This document shows, one piece after another, positions 46,601-55,531 of a stretch of 64,000 nucleotides of DNA. The number at the start of each line of letters is the position of its first letter. The first letter of the stretch is position 1. The notes below the pieces were generated by a model. It was not told the DNA's origin. It searched no databases and worked only from the letters and a program-made list of their open reading frames with translations. A program made the position numbers and the translations under genes. This DNA is from Stanieria sp. NIES-3757. GTDB lineage: Bacteria > Cyanobacteriota > Cyanobacteriia > Cyanobacteriales > Xenococcaceae. The stretch lies in the NCBI GenBank assembly GCA_002355455.1, contig AP017375.1:124001-188000 (forward strand), written 5' to 3'.

Positions 46601-47716
46601 CGAATCTTAGCTTTTTGGTGGCGACAACAATTTCTATTGAATTTTAGCCTCAACCAAATTATTGTTACTGCACATCTGCATTGGGCGATCGCAAGTATTC
46701 TGAAAATTATTGCTGCTGGAATTACGATTGAAACTGTTACTCCTCGTCTTACTTTATTAAGCATTGGCATTAGTTTCTGTCTGGGTGCTTATGCAATTTT
46801 ACAAGGTAGAGATCTTGCGCCAACTTCAAAAATTATCGATACAAATCAATCTCCCAGTCTTCCCTTCTCCCAGTTTCCTAGTCAATCATCTATAACAACA
46901 ATCAAGGAAAACAATATTAGTGGCTGGTGGGTATATGTCGGTTTAGTCGAAATAGCTGCAACTCTAGTCTACAGTCGTTTAATTATTACCAAACTTAGTA
47001 TTTTCGATCCTTGGCGAGTCATCCTTACTTGTATAATTGCCCTTGCTATCTATCAAATACCTTGGCAAAATTTTGGCTGGCGATCAACTCCTTGGCGACG
47101 CACAGCTTTAGTAATTCCTGCCTTAATGGCTTTAGTCACAGCAGAAAGTATTTCTTACCTAAGTTTACTTGCTACTGCTGCCTTTTATCTCCGAATTGCT
47201 TACCATCAAAGAAATCTGCGCTGGAGTTATCTCAGTCTAGGATTGATTGATTGGGGAATAATTCGTTATAGTTGGCAAAATAATGGGGAACCAATTTGGT
47301 TTGCTTTAGTTATTGGTTTATCTTGTCTCTATATTGCTCAATTCGATCTCAAATTACAAACCCGTCAACAACTGCGTCACTATTTCCGTCTGTTTGGTAG
47401 CGGTTTGATTTGTATAGTCGCGTTAATTCTGTATCAGAAAACAGGAATAATTCCAAGTGCGATCGCTCTAGTTTTTATCTTAGCTGGTTTAGGCTTACGC
47501 ATTCGAGCCTTTCTCTACATCGGTACAATTACTTTTATCCTGACCATAATTTATCAACTGATTATTCTGATTTTTACTTACTCTTTCCTCAAATGGATAG
47601 TTGGTTTAATCGCAGGAATTGTAGCTATTGCGATCGCTGCTAACTTTGAAAGGAAAAGCACCCAAATTACCAACAAATTACAAGATTATCTAGCTCAACT
47701 GCAACAATGGCAGTAA
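43679..47716 (+). CDS. Very large cyanobacterial membrane protein, DUF2157-like
   Basis: The 1345-residue protein begins with a soluble part of about 100 residues (ELLIGLDTWLRLGLIKESQV, KSLCRNYLTCPLPD), a motif often seen at the start of such cyanobacterial proteins. It continues with some thirty or more hydrophobic segments to near the end. The overall layout resembles DUF2157-type membrane proteins, but I recognise no catalytic motif. A Ser/Pro/Gln linker near residue 1060 (NQSPSLPFSQFPSQSS) looks like repeat DNA taken into the frame. The ~92-nt upstream element is shared with ggt. The function is unknown. Some divergent transporter or glycosyl-polymer enzyme is possible. Confidence 0.7.
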   Translation: MSNDSDRFIKLEIYAKASQTELLIGLDTWLRLGLIKESQVKSLCRNYLTCPLPDIEIVKVTSQVGETGSQPIQTPIIESVPRVKAPLKPNFIEQIWQAFLDELSIRWLLFLGIFLVVVSSGVLAATQWHNFSTVGQYLILLIYTLSFWLVGFWLSKQDNLNLTSQSLKSIAILLVPINFWGINSFGLGNKFGDWLVIAIAFFSLTGITFWEYNPKPKYIRFGFVPIFLLLSYLHLVWHLLNFRILAIYLGIITIASTTYYLSKQYNYQFKNLLLLLTTWLLLIFRFLLIQTSITSLGLAISICGWLLAILYLDRSREFFSEQENNTRARSDNQIIIDQSLEKVGLILLLLGGIVAGVIWFNSVKWYPWQAIAVCALTLYLFKTRLQIFWRKLDLLAIFFIGLKTLFLLKELMPISLRENVLNFSETITNVKFFPESVYSITLFPYLILFVAITSWLYRQEKPQLALFCEWLNLCFGVFLTLLSWYNPTWRSLNFFLSTVTLGYVATIRQPFRIRLIYFTHLLGLITAISLIDWWFSPPSREVWGIILLLLMLGEWLIFIRRIAVKNSRYQKIWYRSSWYFGLLLAGISYVCFLPKYNPVTTSIIAIYSLTWLLTSTVLTIVAKFNRGKQRQLAALLSCFALVLVQVLTFNHLETRAISLTVATILMFINSFYCCQTIAAVLHFGFGLSLISSLLWQYLSFSNWLIVSAIVIISLYKIRQDLLKDLATDLKTKFSQLRKKYAQATDYWAISLISLELAILTLFYLNFAFSDLNYQQIGINWQYFLSSTLISGAIWFRYRQQPTPKILYAFAWTIELSVFSLIILIGGNQIAIAVTNIILASLSLWLINRFSSQSFHIVRANNHLHLETIVYDTSNLNWHNLHHLPIIYLVLGILWRLPYFTATTGLITLGAALTGIGIGSYPDRENKIISYLSLAGITLAIYELAIYQMMQTSGGSLADGLTILALVAAVIAIFYRILAFWWRQQFLLNFSLNQIIVTAHLHWAIASILKIIAAGITIETVTPRLTLLSIGISFCLGAYAILQGRDLAPTSKIIDTNQSPSLPFSQFPSQSSITTIKENNISGWWVYVGLVEIAATLVYSRLIITKLSIFDPWRVILTCIIALAIYQIPWQNFGWRSTPWRRTALVIPALMALVTAESISYLSLLATAAFYLRIAYHQRNLRWSYLSLGLIDWGIIRYSWQNNGEPIWFALVIGLSCLYIAQFDLKLQTRQQLRHYFRLFGSGLICIVALILYQKTGIIPSAIALVFILAGLGLRIRAFLYIGTITFILTIIYQLIILIFTYSFLKWIVGLIAGIVAIAIAANFERKSTQITNKLQDYLAQLQQWQ

Positions 47717-47718
47717 AT

Positions 47719-47739
47719 CAGTTACCAGTTATCAATCAA
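47719..47739 (+). repeat. 21-base dispersed repeat, second copy
   Basis: Identical to 19813-19833 after nadD. Both copies begin within a few bases of a stop codon. Confidence 0.6.
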
Positions 47740-47765
47740 ACATCAACAGTTAAAGCATAAACCAA

Positions 47766-47807
47766 AATCTCGCCTATACTCAGTCAAAGTACAGACGAGA
47801 TTGTTTT
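47766..47807. terminator. Candidate two-way terminator, membrane protein gene and petF
   Basis: AATCTCG pairs with CGAGATT across a 23-base spacer and is followed by GTTTT on the plus strand and TTTTGG on the minus strand. It lies between the two convergent stop codons. Confidence 0.55.
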
Positions 47808-47826
47808 AATAGTTTTACTTTTAGTA

Positions 47827-48512
<686 letters not shown>

Positions 48513-49508
48513 ATGCCCTTTCAAGTCACTCCTCCCCTTAAAGTTGGAATTGTAGGTACGGGATACGCTGCTAAAAAACGTGCCGAAGCAATTGTAGCAG
48601 ATTCAAGAGCAGAATTAATCAGCGTTACAGGCAATACTCCTGAAAAATTGCAAGATTTTAGTCAAACTTTTCAAGTTACTCCGATTGACTCTTGGCAGCA
48701 ACTAATTAATCAACCAGAATTAGATTTAGTTTTTATCTGTACCATTAATCGCGATCATGGTGCGATCGCTAAAGCTGCTTTAGAAGCTGACAAACACGTT
48801 GTAGTTGAATATCCTCTGTCTTTAAACCCCAAGCAAGCAGCAGCAATTATCGCTTTGGCTCAAGCTAAAAGAAAACTTCTCCACGTCGAACATATTGAAT
48901 TAATTGGTGGTGTCCATCAAGCTATTCGTCAGCATTTGTCAGAAGTTGGTAATGTTGCTTATGCACGTTACGCTACCATTAGCCCTCTACACGAATTTTC
49001 TCGACGTTGGAGTTATCATCGGGAAATGTTTGGTTTTCCTTTATCTGCTGCCTTATCTCGTGTTCATCGTTTAACTGATTTATTTGGTACTGTCGCGACA
49101 GTTGCTTGTCAAGCTCGTTATTGGGATGCTTCTAAGACTGATTATTTTACCGCTTGCCTCTGTAATGCCCAGTTACGTTTTACTAACAGTGTAATGGCAG
49201 AAATTACCTATGGCAAAGGCAATGTTTTTTGGCATGGTTATCGAAATTTTGAAATTCATGGCGATCGAGGAACTCTTTTATTTGAAGGAGAAACAGGCAA
49301 ATTAATTAGGGGAAAAGACATAATTCCCCTCGAAGTTACTAGTCGTCGCGGTTTATTTGCTAAAGATACTAAGATGGTTTTAGATTGTTTACTGACAGGA
49401 GAGTCTCTCTATTTGCAACCCGAAGCTAGTCTAGAAGCATTAAAAGTAGCCGATGCAGCCCGTCAATCATCCGAAACAAATCAAATTCAAATAATGGCAG
49501 ATCTATAA
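48513..49508 (+). CDS. bvdR: Biliverdin reductase (Gfo/Idh/MocA family)
   Basis: BvdR reduces biliverdin IX-alpha to bilirubin with NAD(P)H. The 331-residue protein begins with a Rossmann fold (LKVGIVGTGYAAKKRAEAI), has CTINRDHGAIAKAALEADKH and VEYPLSLNPKQ, and the stretch KLLHVEHIELIGGVHQAIRQ. I recognise strong similarity, from memory, to the Synechocystis BvdR, including YGKGNVFW and HGDRGTLLFEGETG. The ATG at 48513 was chosen over an upstream TTG at 48453. BvdR draws on the same biliverdin as PebA, so it could tune pigment supply; in Synechocystis the mutant has altered phycobilisomes. If not BvdR, it is another Gfo/Idh/MocA oxidoreductase. Confidence 0.85.
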   Translation: MPFQVTPPLKVGIVGTGYAAKKRAEAIVADSRAELISVTGNTPEKLQDFSQTFQVTPIDSWQQLINQPELDLVFICTINRDHGAIAKAALEADKHVVVEYPLSLNPKQAAAIIALAQAKRKLLHVEHIELIGGVHQAIRQHLSEVGNVAYARYATISPLHEFSRRWSYHREMFGFPLSAALSRVHRLTDLFGTVATVACQARYWDASKTDYFTACLCNAQLRFTNSVMAEITYGKGNVFWHGYRNFEIHGDRGTLLFEGETGKLIRGKDIIPLEVTSRRGLFAKDTKMVLDCLLTGESLYLQPEASLEALKVADAARQSSETNQIQIMADL

Positions 49509-49990
49509 AATTTTTGATAGGATAATTGTGTTGATTTTTTTGTCAACTGATGAAATAATGTATCTGGAATGACTAACTAAAGAATGACTAAAATCAGGAT
49601 AAGCAATAATACACTTGTATTGAGATGAAAGTCTGAACTAAACTTAACTAGCAACAACTCAAATTTGATTGTATTTACCGAATGCCAGTCTCGGTAAGGC
49701 AACAAGCTCGTTAGATTCAGTTTATTTCCACAATCTTAGTTCCTTTGTTTTTTTTCTTCCATGTATGATGACGGGGTTTTAAGTCCCCCTTACAGTTGAG
49801 GCAAAATATCAGGATAATCGTCTTCGAGGGTAGTTTGTAAAATCTAACCAAACTCATAAGCCTTTTAACGTTAGTTCGATGAAAATGTTATTCAATGAAA
49901 GAATAATTAGCCCAGGCTTGGAGAGACTACAACAGTTCAACTCACGTCATTAATTAAGCATTATTAGGCATTTTATCGATCGAGGGATCT
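49509..49990. other. Spacer before recA
   Basis: About 480 bases without a gene. It presumably holds the recA promoter and any damage-response site. A small GC hairpin (GGGG-loop-CCCC near 49773-49788) is visible. No convincing LexA-like repeat was identified by eye. Confidence 0.45.
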
Positions 49991-51076
49991 ATGGCAACAA
50001 ATTTGAATATTCCTAACAATCCTGATAAAGAAAAAGCTCTCAATTTAGTCTTAAAACAAATCGAGCGCAATTTTGGTAAAGGTGCAATTATGCGCCTAGG
50101 GGATGCTACTCAAATGAAAGTAGAGACAATCCCCAGTGGTGCTTTAACCTTAGATGTAGCCTTAGGTGGCGGTTTACCAAAAGGAAGAATTATCGAAATT
50201 TATGGACCAGAAAGTTCTGGTAAAACAACTCTAGCTCTCCACGCGATCGCAGAAGTGCAAAAAGCTGGTGGAGTAGCAGCTTTTGTTGATGCTGAACACG
50301 CTCTCGATCCAACTTATTCAGCAGCTTTAGGAGTAGATATTGAAAATCTTCTGGTAGCACAACCAGATCATGGAGAATCTGCTTTAGAAATTGTCGATCA
50401 ATTAGTGAGATCTGCTGCTGTAGATTTAGTTGTAGTTGACTCTGTAGCTGCCTTAGTTCCTCGTGCAGAAATTGAAGGAGAAATGGGAGACAATCAAGTA
50501 GGGCTGCAAGCTCGCTTGATGAGTAAAGCCTTAAGAAAAATTGCTGGTAACATTGGCAAATCAGCCTCAACCGTAATTTTTCTCAACCAACTCCGACAAA
50601 AAATTGGCATCACTTACGGTAGTCCCGAAGTAACAACTGGTGGTACAGCATTAAAGTTTTATGCTTCTGTCAGATTGGATATCAGAAGAGTACAAACTCT
50701 CAAAAAGGGTAGTGAAGGCGAGTATGGGATTCGGGCTAAAGTTAAAGTAGCTAAAAATAAAGTTGCGCCTCCTTTTCGAGTAGCAGAATTTGATATCATT
50801 TTTGGTCAAGGTATTTCTAATCTTGGCTGTATGTTAGACTTGGCGGAAGATACCGATGTAGTAGTACGTAAAGGAGCTTGGTATAGCTATAACGGCGATA
50901 ACATCGGTCAAGGTCGAGATAATACGATTAAATACCTTGAAGAAAATCAAACTTTAGCTGCCGAAATCGAACAACAAGTCCGAGACAAACTAGCAATGGG
51001 AGCAGTATTAAGCTCTAATTCCTTAAGTGAGTACGATCCTGATGAAGAGTCAGATTCTGACGAGCTAATGGAATAA
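49991..51076 (+). CDS. recA: Recombinase RecA
   Basis: RecA forms filaments on single-stranded DNA, exchanges strands in recombinational repair and activates the damage response where LexA is cleavable. The 361-residue protein has Walker [10 protein letters not shown] (residues 72-80), the Walker B region [14 protein letters not shown], the loop 2 stretch [19 protein letters not shown] and the usual acidic tail ([16 protein letters not shown]). The ATG start is clear. It is followed by a strong terminator. The acidic C-terminus is typical of bacterial RecA. Confidence 0.98.
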   Translation: MATNLNIPNNPDKEKALNLVLKQIERNFGKGAIMRLGDATQMKVETIPSGALTLDVALGGGLPKGRIIEIYGPESSGKTTLALHAIAEVQKAGGVAAFVDAEHALDPTYSAALGVDIENLLVAQPDHGESALEIVDQLVRSAAVDLVVVDSVAALVPRAEIEGEMGDNQVGLQARLMSKALRKIAGNIGKSASTVIFLNQLRQKIGITYGSPEVTTGGTALKFYASVRLDIRRVQTLKKGSEGEYGIRAKVKVAKNKVAPPFRVAEFDIIFGQGISNLGCMLDLAEDTDVVVRKGAWYSYNGDNIGQGRDNTIKYLEENQTLAAEIEQQVRDKLAMGAVLSSNSLSEYDPDEESDSDELME

Positions 51077-51084
51077 ACAACCAG

Positions 51085-51128
51085 GATGGGGTTGATAAGT
51101 TTAATTTCCCCATCTATAGCTTTTTTTT
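51085..51128 (+). terminator. Rho-independent terminator of recA
   Basis: GATGGGG and CCCCATC pair perfectly, with a 16-base loop, and are followed six bases later by a run of eight T. It begins 8 bases after the recA stop. Confidence 0.85.
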
Positions 51129-51247
51129 AAATTGAATAAAAGATCCGAGCTATTTTTAAGTCAAAACTTAAAAGGAAAAAAGCAAAAATTTTCTATTTTT
51201 AACTTTTAAACTGTTTCATCAACTTGAAAGCTGCGGTAAATTTTTTG

Positions 51248-51535
51248 CTATTTATTTGCTCGTTTTTCTTCCCAACGGAATAACCAGACAACTAAAGCAA
51301 CTAGACCAATTTGTAAAGCTAAATTAGTTAAAGTAGAGCTAACTTCTCTTCCTGCTGCCAGTTGCGCTAGAAAAACGAATGCGCCAATTAAGCCTGAAGC
51401 ACCGAAAGCAACATAAAAAAACTTTCTTAAACCTCGATAGGGAGCTTTAGCTTCTGCTTTGAGCCTGGCATATTTTTCAGGAGATAATTGGCTTTTTCCT
51501 CGTGGAGTTGGCTTTTTGGGGGATGAATCTGACAT
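51248..51535 (-). CDS. DUF3493 membrane protein
   Basis: The 95-residue protein has a basic N-terminus (SDSSPKKPTPRGKSQLSPEK), the motif RLKAEAKAPYRGLRKFFYVA typical of DUF3493, and two membrane helices (about residues 40-60 and 70-88). The family is confined to cyanobacteria and chloroplasts. A photosystem-related role is often suggested, but I cannot confirm it here. It is convergent with recA. Upstream, on its own strand, is the group II intron remnant, so its upstream flank is the 3' exon side of that intron. Confidence 0.8.
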   Translation of the reverse strand: MSDSSPKKPTPRGKSQLSPEKYARLKAEAKAPYRGLRKFFYVAFGASGLIGAFVFLAQLAAGREVSSTLTNLALQIGLVALVVWLFRWEEKRANK

Positions 51536-51592
51536 TATTTGTTACTGTTTTTTGTCTTGATAGTGAAAGAGACGAAAGTTGCTTTTGCTTGT

Positions 51593-51847
51593 TAGAGTCG
51601 AGGGAGGCTATTATGCCTCGCCCCTCTCTGTTAGATCGTGGCGTGCAAGATTTTCCCGCACCACGCTCTCGAAACTCTAGTCTTTCGACTTGCCCATGTG
51701 GATAAAATCATGGCATGACTCATGTATTGGAACAAGGTTCTGCGTTTGATTGTGATCATGATTTCCATTTATATGATGCAAATGTACTCTCTCTTTGCCT
51801 ATAGAACCCATTTGAAATCTTTTTAAGCTGTAGCTAATCAGATGTGT
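51593..51847 (-). mobile_element. Remnant of a group II intron (3' end with maturase C-terminus)
   Basis: On the minus strand, 51847-51677 encodes 56 residues in one frame: HLISYSLKRFQMGSIGKERV, then HLHHINGNHDHNQTQNLVPI, then HESCHDFIHMGKSKD, ending in TAG. This is the HNH endonuclease end of a group II intron-encoded reverse transcriptase/maturase. Just downstream, 51668-51633 folds as intron domain V: a 5' GAGC with the catalytic AGC, a CG bulge and a GAAA loop. Then 51630-51594 forms a domain VI-like hairpin. The 5' part of the intron and the RT domains are missing, so the element cannot move by itself. The frame follows directly from the stop codon of the PIG-L gene. Confidence 0.85.
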
Positions 51848-52654
51848 CTAAATTTTTCTTTGATAAAACAATTCAAAATCTTGTAAAAAACAAGCTAAAA
51901 ATTCTCCTCGAACTAAATCTTGAAGTCGAATCCAGCCACAATTAGGTAATAATTGTTCCATTTGGGATTTATGTTGTGCTAAAGCTTTCTTTTTTTGGGA
52001 CAAAACATCTTGAATATTAACCCGACAATGAAATTGTTGGACAAATTCAACGCCAAAACGAGCGTAAACAGTGCTTTTTAAGACTGACAAAGCTTCTTTG
52101 AGATTAGAACCAAAACTTGTCCATGGAAAGTGTCGCCAAAACCAAATTGGATATTCATAAACTGTTGCTTTAATTTGGCATTTTTCTAAAGCAGCAATCA
52201 CAATTTGATTAGTAGCAATATGATCGGCAATCACATCCCGATAGTAAGGAATAAAAATTTCTTCAGGTTGATAAGTTTGCAGGATTTCTACGACTTTTTC
52301 CACGGCTTGCGCTTGAAAATTTTGTAAATTGCCGTCTTTATATGCTAAAAAAACTACATCTTCTGATGATACACTTAAAACTTCAGCAGCAGCGATCGCT
52401 TCTTGCTCTCGAATTTGTTTTAACTCTGCTGCGGGCATTAAATGAGCATGAGAGCCACTACCATCAGTCATAAAAACAATTTTAACAGTTGCTCCTGCTT
52501 GTTTTTTACGAATAATTGTACCGCCACAACCTAAGGTTTCATCATCTTGATGAGGAGCAAACACAATAGTTGATTTTTGCCAATTTTGTGGGTTGTATTC
52601 ATGTTGTTTAGAGTTTAAAATCGATTGATAAATTTGTTTGATTAATTTAGTCAT
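51848..52654 (-). CDS. PIG-L family deacetylase
   Basis: PIG-L enzymes are zinc-dependent N-acetylglucosamine deacetylases. The 268-residue protein has the motif APHQDDETLGCGGTI (usual AHPDDE with Gln replacing Pro), and PYYRDVIADHIATNQIVIAA, with further metal ligands. It starts at an ATG that overlaps the end of the upstream glycosyltransferase gene by 8 bases, so translation is coupled. It is the last gene of the exopolysaccharide locus and may deacetylate a sugar of the polymer or lipid-linked unit. Its TAG stop is followed in the same frame by the group II intron maturase remnant. Confidence 0.85.
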   Translation of the reverse strand: MTKLIKQIYQSILNSKQHEYNPQNWQKSTIVFAPHQDDETLGCGGTIIRKKQAGATVKIVFMTDGSGSHAHLMPAAELKQIREQEAIAAAEVLSVSSEDVVFLAYKDGNLQNFQAQAVEKVVEILQTYQPEEIFIPYYRDVIADHIATNQIVIAALEKCQIKATVYEYPIWFWRHFPWTSFGSNLKEALSVLKSTVYARFGVEFVQQFHCRVNIQDVLSQKKKALAQHKSQMEQLLPNCGWIRLQDLVRGEFLACFLQDFELFYQRKI

Positions 52655-53915
52655 ATTTGAGCAGATCCTGATAAATATCAAGCAGATTTTCCGTAACTCT
52701 ATCCCAACAAAATAACTCTAATACTCTTTGACGACCAGCTTTACCCATCACTTTGCGAGTCTCATCATTTTGGAGTAACTCTAAAATAGCTTGGACTAAA
52801 GACTCAGTATCTGCTAATTCAGCTAATAATCCTACTTTACCTTCTTCAATGACATTAGGCATTCCCCCTGCTTTAGCACCAATAACAGGGATTTCCATTG
52901 CCATCGCTTCTACTAAACTCATGCCAAAAGCTTCACTAAGAGAAGGATTGATCACCAAATCTGCTTGACGATAATAATCGACTAACTCAAACTGATTTAA
53001 AGGACCAGTAAAGTGTATTTTGTCAGCAATTTCTGGGCTGATTTGAGATTTAAGATACTCTAAATAATCTTGGGATTTTTGATAAAATTTGATTAATTTT
53101 TGAACTTCTGGGTTATCATCCAAACGAACTAAAAATTCTGGAAAAACAATTGCTTTTGGACCCGCAATAGTTAAGGTAGTATTTGGTTGTCGTTTAACTA
53201 CTTCTTTAAAGGCATCTACTAAAATATGTAAGCCTTTCTCTGGAGAAATTCTGCCAACAAATAAAATATTTTTACTTATTTTTGCTTGAGAATTTTTAGT
53301 TTGCTTGAAAGAATGATTATTGCTAAAAATTTCTGTATCTACACCATTGTAGACAGTTTTAAATCGATTACTTAAATTAGGAAAACGCTTACTCATTTTA
53401 TCGGTAAGGTAATCACTACAACTAATCACTAAATCAACATATTGTAGTCGTCTATTTATAATGCGCCAATCCAGTTGATTTGACCACTCACAATGCATGT
53501 GTAAAATAATTTTACTGTGAGGATTAAAAGCTTTTATGATTGGCGCAAACTGAGAAAAATTATGAATATGAATAAGGTCGCATTGCTCTTGCCGTAAACT
53601 CTTCGCAACCTGATAAATATAGCCTAAACCATACCAACGTGACGCAAAAAAAGGACGTTTAGGATCGGTTATTTTCCATCGATCTAAGAGCCTAAAAACC
53701 TTCCATAATTTGTCAAAAGTTGACGATATCCCATGATACTCTATTCCCGACTCTTGATAAACTGGCGGATAACTATTATCCCTTAATCCGTAATAAAGAA
53801 CTTGTGTCGAGTTGTTTAAACGACGAGCAACTTGATAAGTCCAAATACCAAGAGAATCACAACCTATCACTGGACGAGCAAATGACCAAGGTTGAGAGAT
53901 AAAAGCTATTTTCAT
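52647..53915 (-). CDS. Glycosyltransferase family 4 protein
   Basis: The 422-residue protein has the GT-B fold of the GT4 family. The C-terminal donor-binding half has LFVGRISPEKGLHILVDAF and NPSLSEAFGMSLVEAMAMEI, with the E-x7-E pattern and a Glu that binds the nucleotide sugar. The N-terminal acceptor half starts MKIAFISQPWSFARPV. It probably adds one sugar to the lipid-linked repeat unit at the cytoplasmic face. It is directly followed by the PIG-L gene (8-base overlap). The sugar and linkage cannot be deduced. Confidence 0.9.
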   Translation of the reverse strand: MKIAFISQPWSFARPVIGCDSLGIWTYQVARRLNNSTQVLYYGLRDNSYPPVYQESGIEYHGISSTFDKLWKVFRLLDRWKITDPKRPFFASRWYGLGYIYQVAKSLRQEQCDLIHIHNFSQFAPIIKAFNPHSKIILHMHCEWSNQLDWRIINRRLQYVDLVISCSDYLTDKMSKRFPNLSNRFKTVYNGVDTEIFSNNHSFKQTKNSQAKISKNILFVGRISPEKGLHILVDAFKEVVKRQPNTTLTIAGPKAIVFPEFLVRLDDNPEVQKLIKFYQKSQDYLEYLKSQISPEIADKIHFTGPLNQFELVDYYRQADLVINPSLSEAFGMSLVEAMAMEIPVIGAKAGGMPNVIEEGKVGLLAELADTESLVQAILELLQNDETRKVMGKAGRQRVLELFCWDRVTENLLDIYQDLLKYD

Positions 53916-54095
53916 AAACTAATAGATAACGACTGAAGTTCTTTTAATTAATCACTATTTAATGAAAATTGGTAGGTATTTTATAAAGATTAAATAATAA
54001 TACTACAATTTACAAATTCTAATATAAAGTTTTGCTCAATCTTAAATCATAACCTTATTATTTAATATCTTTAAATATAATTTTTTTTATCACAG

Positions 54096-55328
54096 CTAAT
54101 TATAACTAAAATCTGATTTTAGTTCTGGTACTTTTTTTTGATAGTTCTTTGTATTTAAAGAAAGACTAACAGATACATATAAAGTCCAAATAGCTGAATT
54201 GTGAAGCATCACAGAACTTTCAGTCAAGTTGTAGAGAAAAAAGAAGGATAAAAATGTTATATGCCAAAGAGCTTCTGGTTTAGAATTTAGACGGGCTTGA
54301 TGAAAAGCTTTGTGAAAAGCAAAACCAAAACTCAAGAAAAACAAAGTTAAACCAACAATTCCTAAATCAGCAGTTAAATCCAAAAAACCGTTATGAGAGT
54401 GGGGTGCTTCATAATTGAAGGCAACGTAGGAACCAACAATTTTGTGCATATTACTTTCTGCGTTCCAGAAACCATCTCGTCCGTAACCAAGCCAGGGTCT
54501 TTTCTGGATTTGATCAATTACACCATGCCAAAGTTCGGTGCGACCACTCAAAGTTATGTCTTTTCCTAGACTAGTAACAATTAGTTCCGCATTACCTATT
54601 AAAACTATTACTACAGAAGCGATTATAAAAGTAATCAAAATTAGAATCAAAACTGATTTAGGATTGCGCCAGCGTAAGGCACGATAAAATTGCAACAGAC
54701 CAACTGAAGCTATAAAAACTACGAGCGCAGTTTTAGAAGTAGTTAATAACAATAAAACAATTGATAAAAACAATCCTCCCCAAACTACATAACGATATTG
54801 ACGAACAATCATACTAAGAAATAAAAATACCAAAGAGCTTAAAGTGGTCATCTGTGACAAGACATTTTTATGGGAATAAATTCCACGCCAAGCTCCAATA
54901 TGTATTTCTGAATCTATTCCCAATCCTGGAAATAATAAAGTGTAGATGAAATTAACAATAACAATTATTCCAAACGCCCAACCCATAAGTTTTAGTTGTT
55001 CTTTGATGCTGTAACAGGAAGCTAAATACAAACCGACAAAAGCCGTTTGCCAAGCTACTATACTGTTGCGAAAGGTATCAGCAGGGACATTAGACCAGAG
55101 AAAAGAAATGACGGCTAAACTTAATAAAAGCCAAATAAAAATATCTTTTTTCGCAGTAGTAATAGTGCGATGCCAACGAGCTAAAAGTAATAAGAAAAAT
55201 AATCCATAAATTGTATATTGAATTAGGGAGTTGACAACTATTGGAAATAAGTTATAAAAGCTTTGGGTTAAATAAAATAAGCTAATAATAACTAAAATTC
55301 TTTCTCCCAATCTGACTAACTCAGGCAT
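54096..55328 (-). CDS. O-antigen ligase/polymerase family protein (Wzy/WaaL-like)
   Basis: The 410-residue membrane protein has about ten to twelve hydrophobic segments and the Wzy_C/O-antigen ligase pattern. It shows IYSHKNVLSQMTTLSSLVF before the large loop and SGRTELWHGVIDQIQKRPWL with GYGRDGFW in the loop. EAPHSHNGFLDLTADLGIVG contains the conserved His seen in the family. It probably polymerises the exported repeat units or transfers the polymer. It lies between two glycosyltransferase genes on the minus strand, which supports a Wzx/Wzy-type pathway. Polymerase and ligase are not separable by sequence alone. Confidence 0.87.
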   Translation of the reverse strand: MPELVRLGERILVIISLFYLTQSFYNLFPIVVNSLIQYTIYGLFFLLLLARWHRTITTAKKDIFIWLLLSLAVISFLWSNVPADTFRNSIVAWQTAFVGLYLASCYSIKEQLKLMGWAFGIIVIVNFIYTLLFPGLGIDSEIHIGAWRGIYSHKNVLSQMTTLSSLVFLFLSMIVRQYRYVVWGGLFLSIVLLLLTTSKTALVVFIASVGLLQFYRALRWRNPKSVLILILITFIIASVVIVLIGNAELIVTSLGKDITLSGRTELWHGVIDQIQKRPWLGYGRDGFWNAESNMHKIVGSYVAFNYEAPHSHNGFLDLTADLGIVGLTLFFLSFGFAFHKAFHQARLNSKPEALWHITFLSFFFLYNLTESSVMLHNSAIWTLYVSVSLSLNTKNYQKKVPELKSDFSYN

Positions 55329-55531
55329 ATTTTTAAAACAAGTTGAATATTTAAATTAAAATTAATTTTATTCTAGGTTTTTCTTGACTTATACTAACTA
55401 TTTAGTAAATAATATTAATTTCATATTTCTTACTAAAATTTATTTGGAGGGGTATAAATTAGAAACTGTTAGATTAATCCTGCAAATGGGATTAAAAAAT
55501 ATTAAGTTTAAATAATTAATTAAAGTATTTT

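Noticed and set aside
50190-50570. 126-residue minus-strand frame opposite recA, very Leu/Gln-rich
   Set aside because: It is a shadow produced by recA codon use.
51502-51705. 67-residue plus-strand frame near the DUF3493 start
   Set aside because: It is antisense to group II intron domains V and VI and to the end of the maturase fragment.
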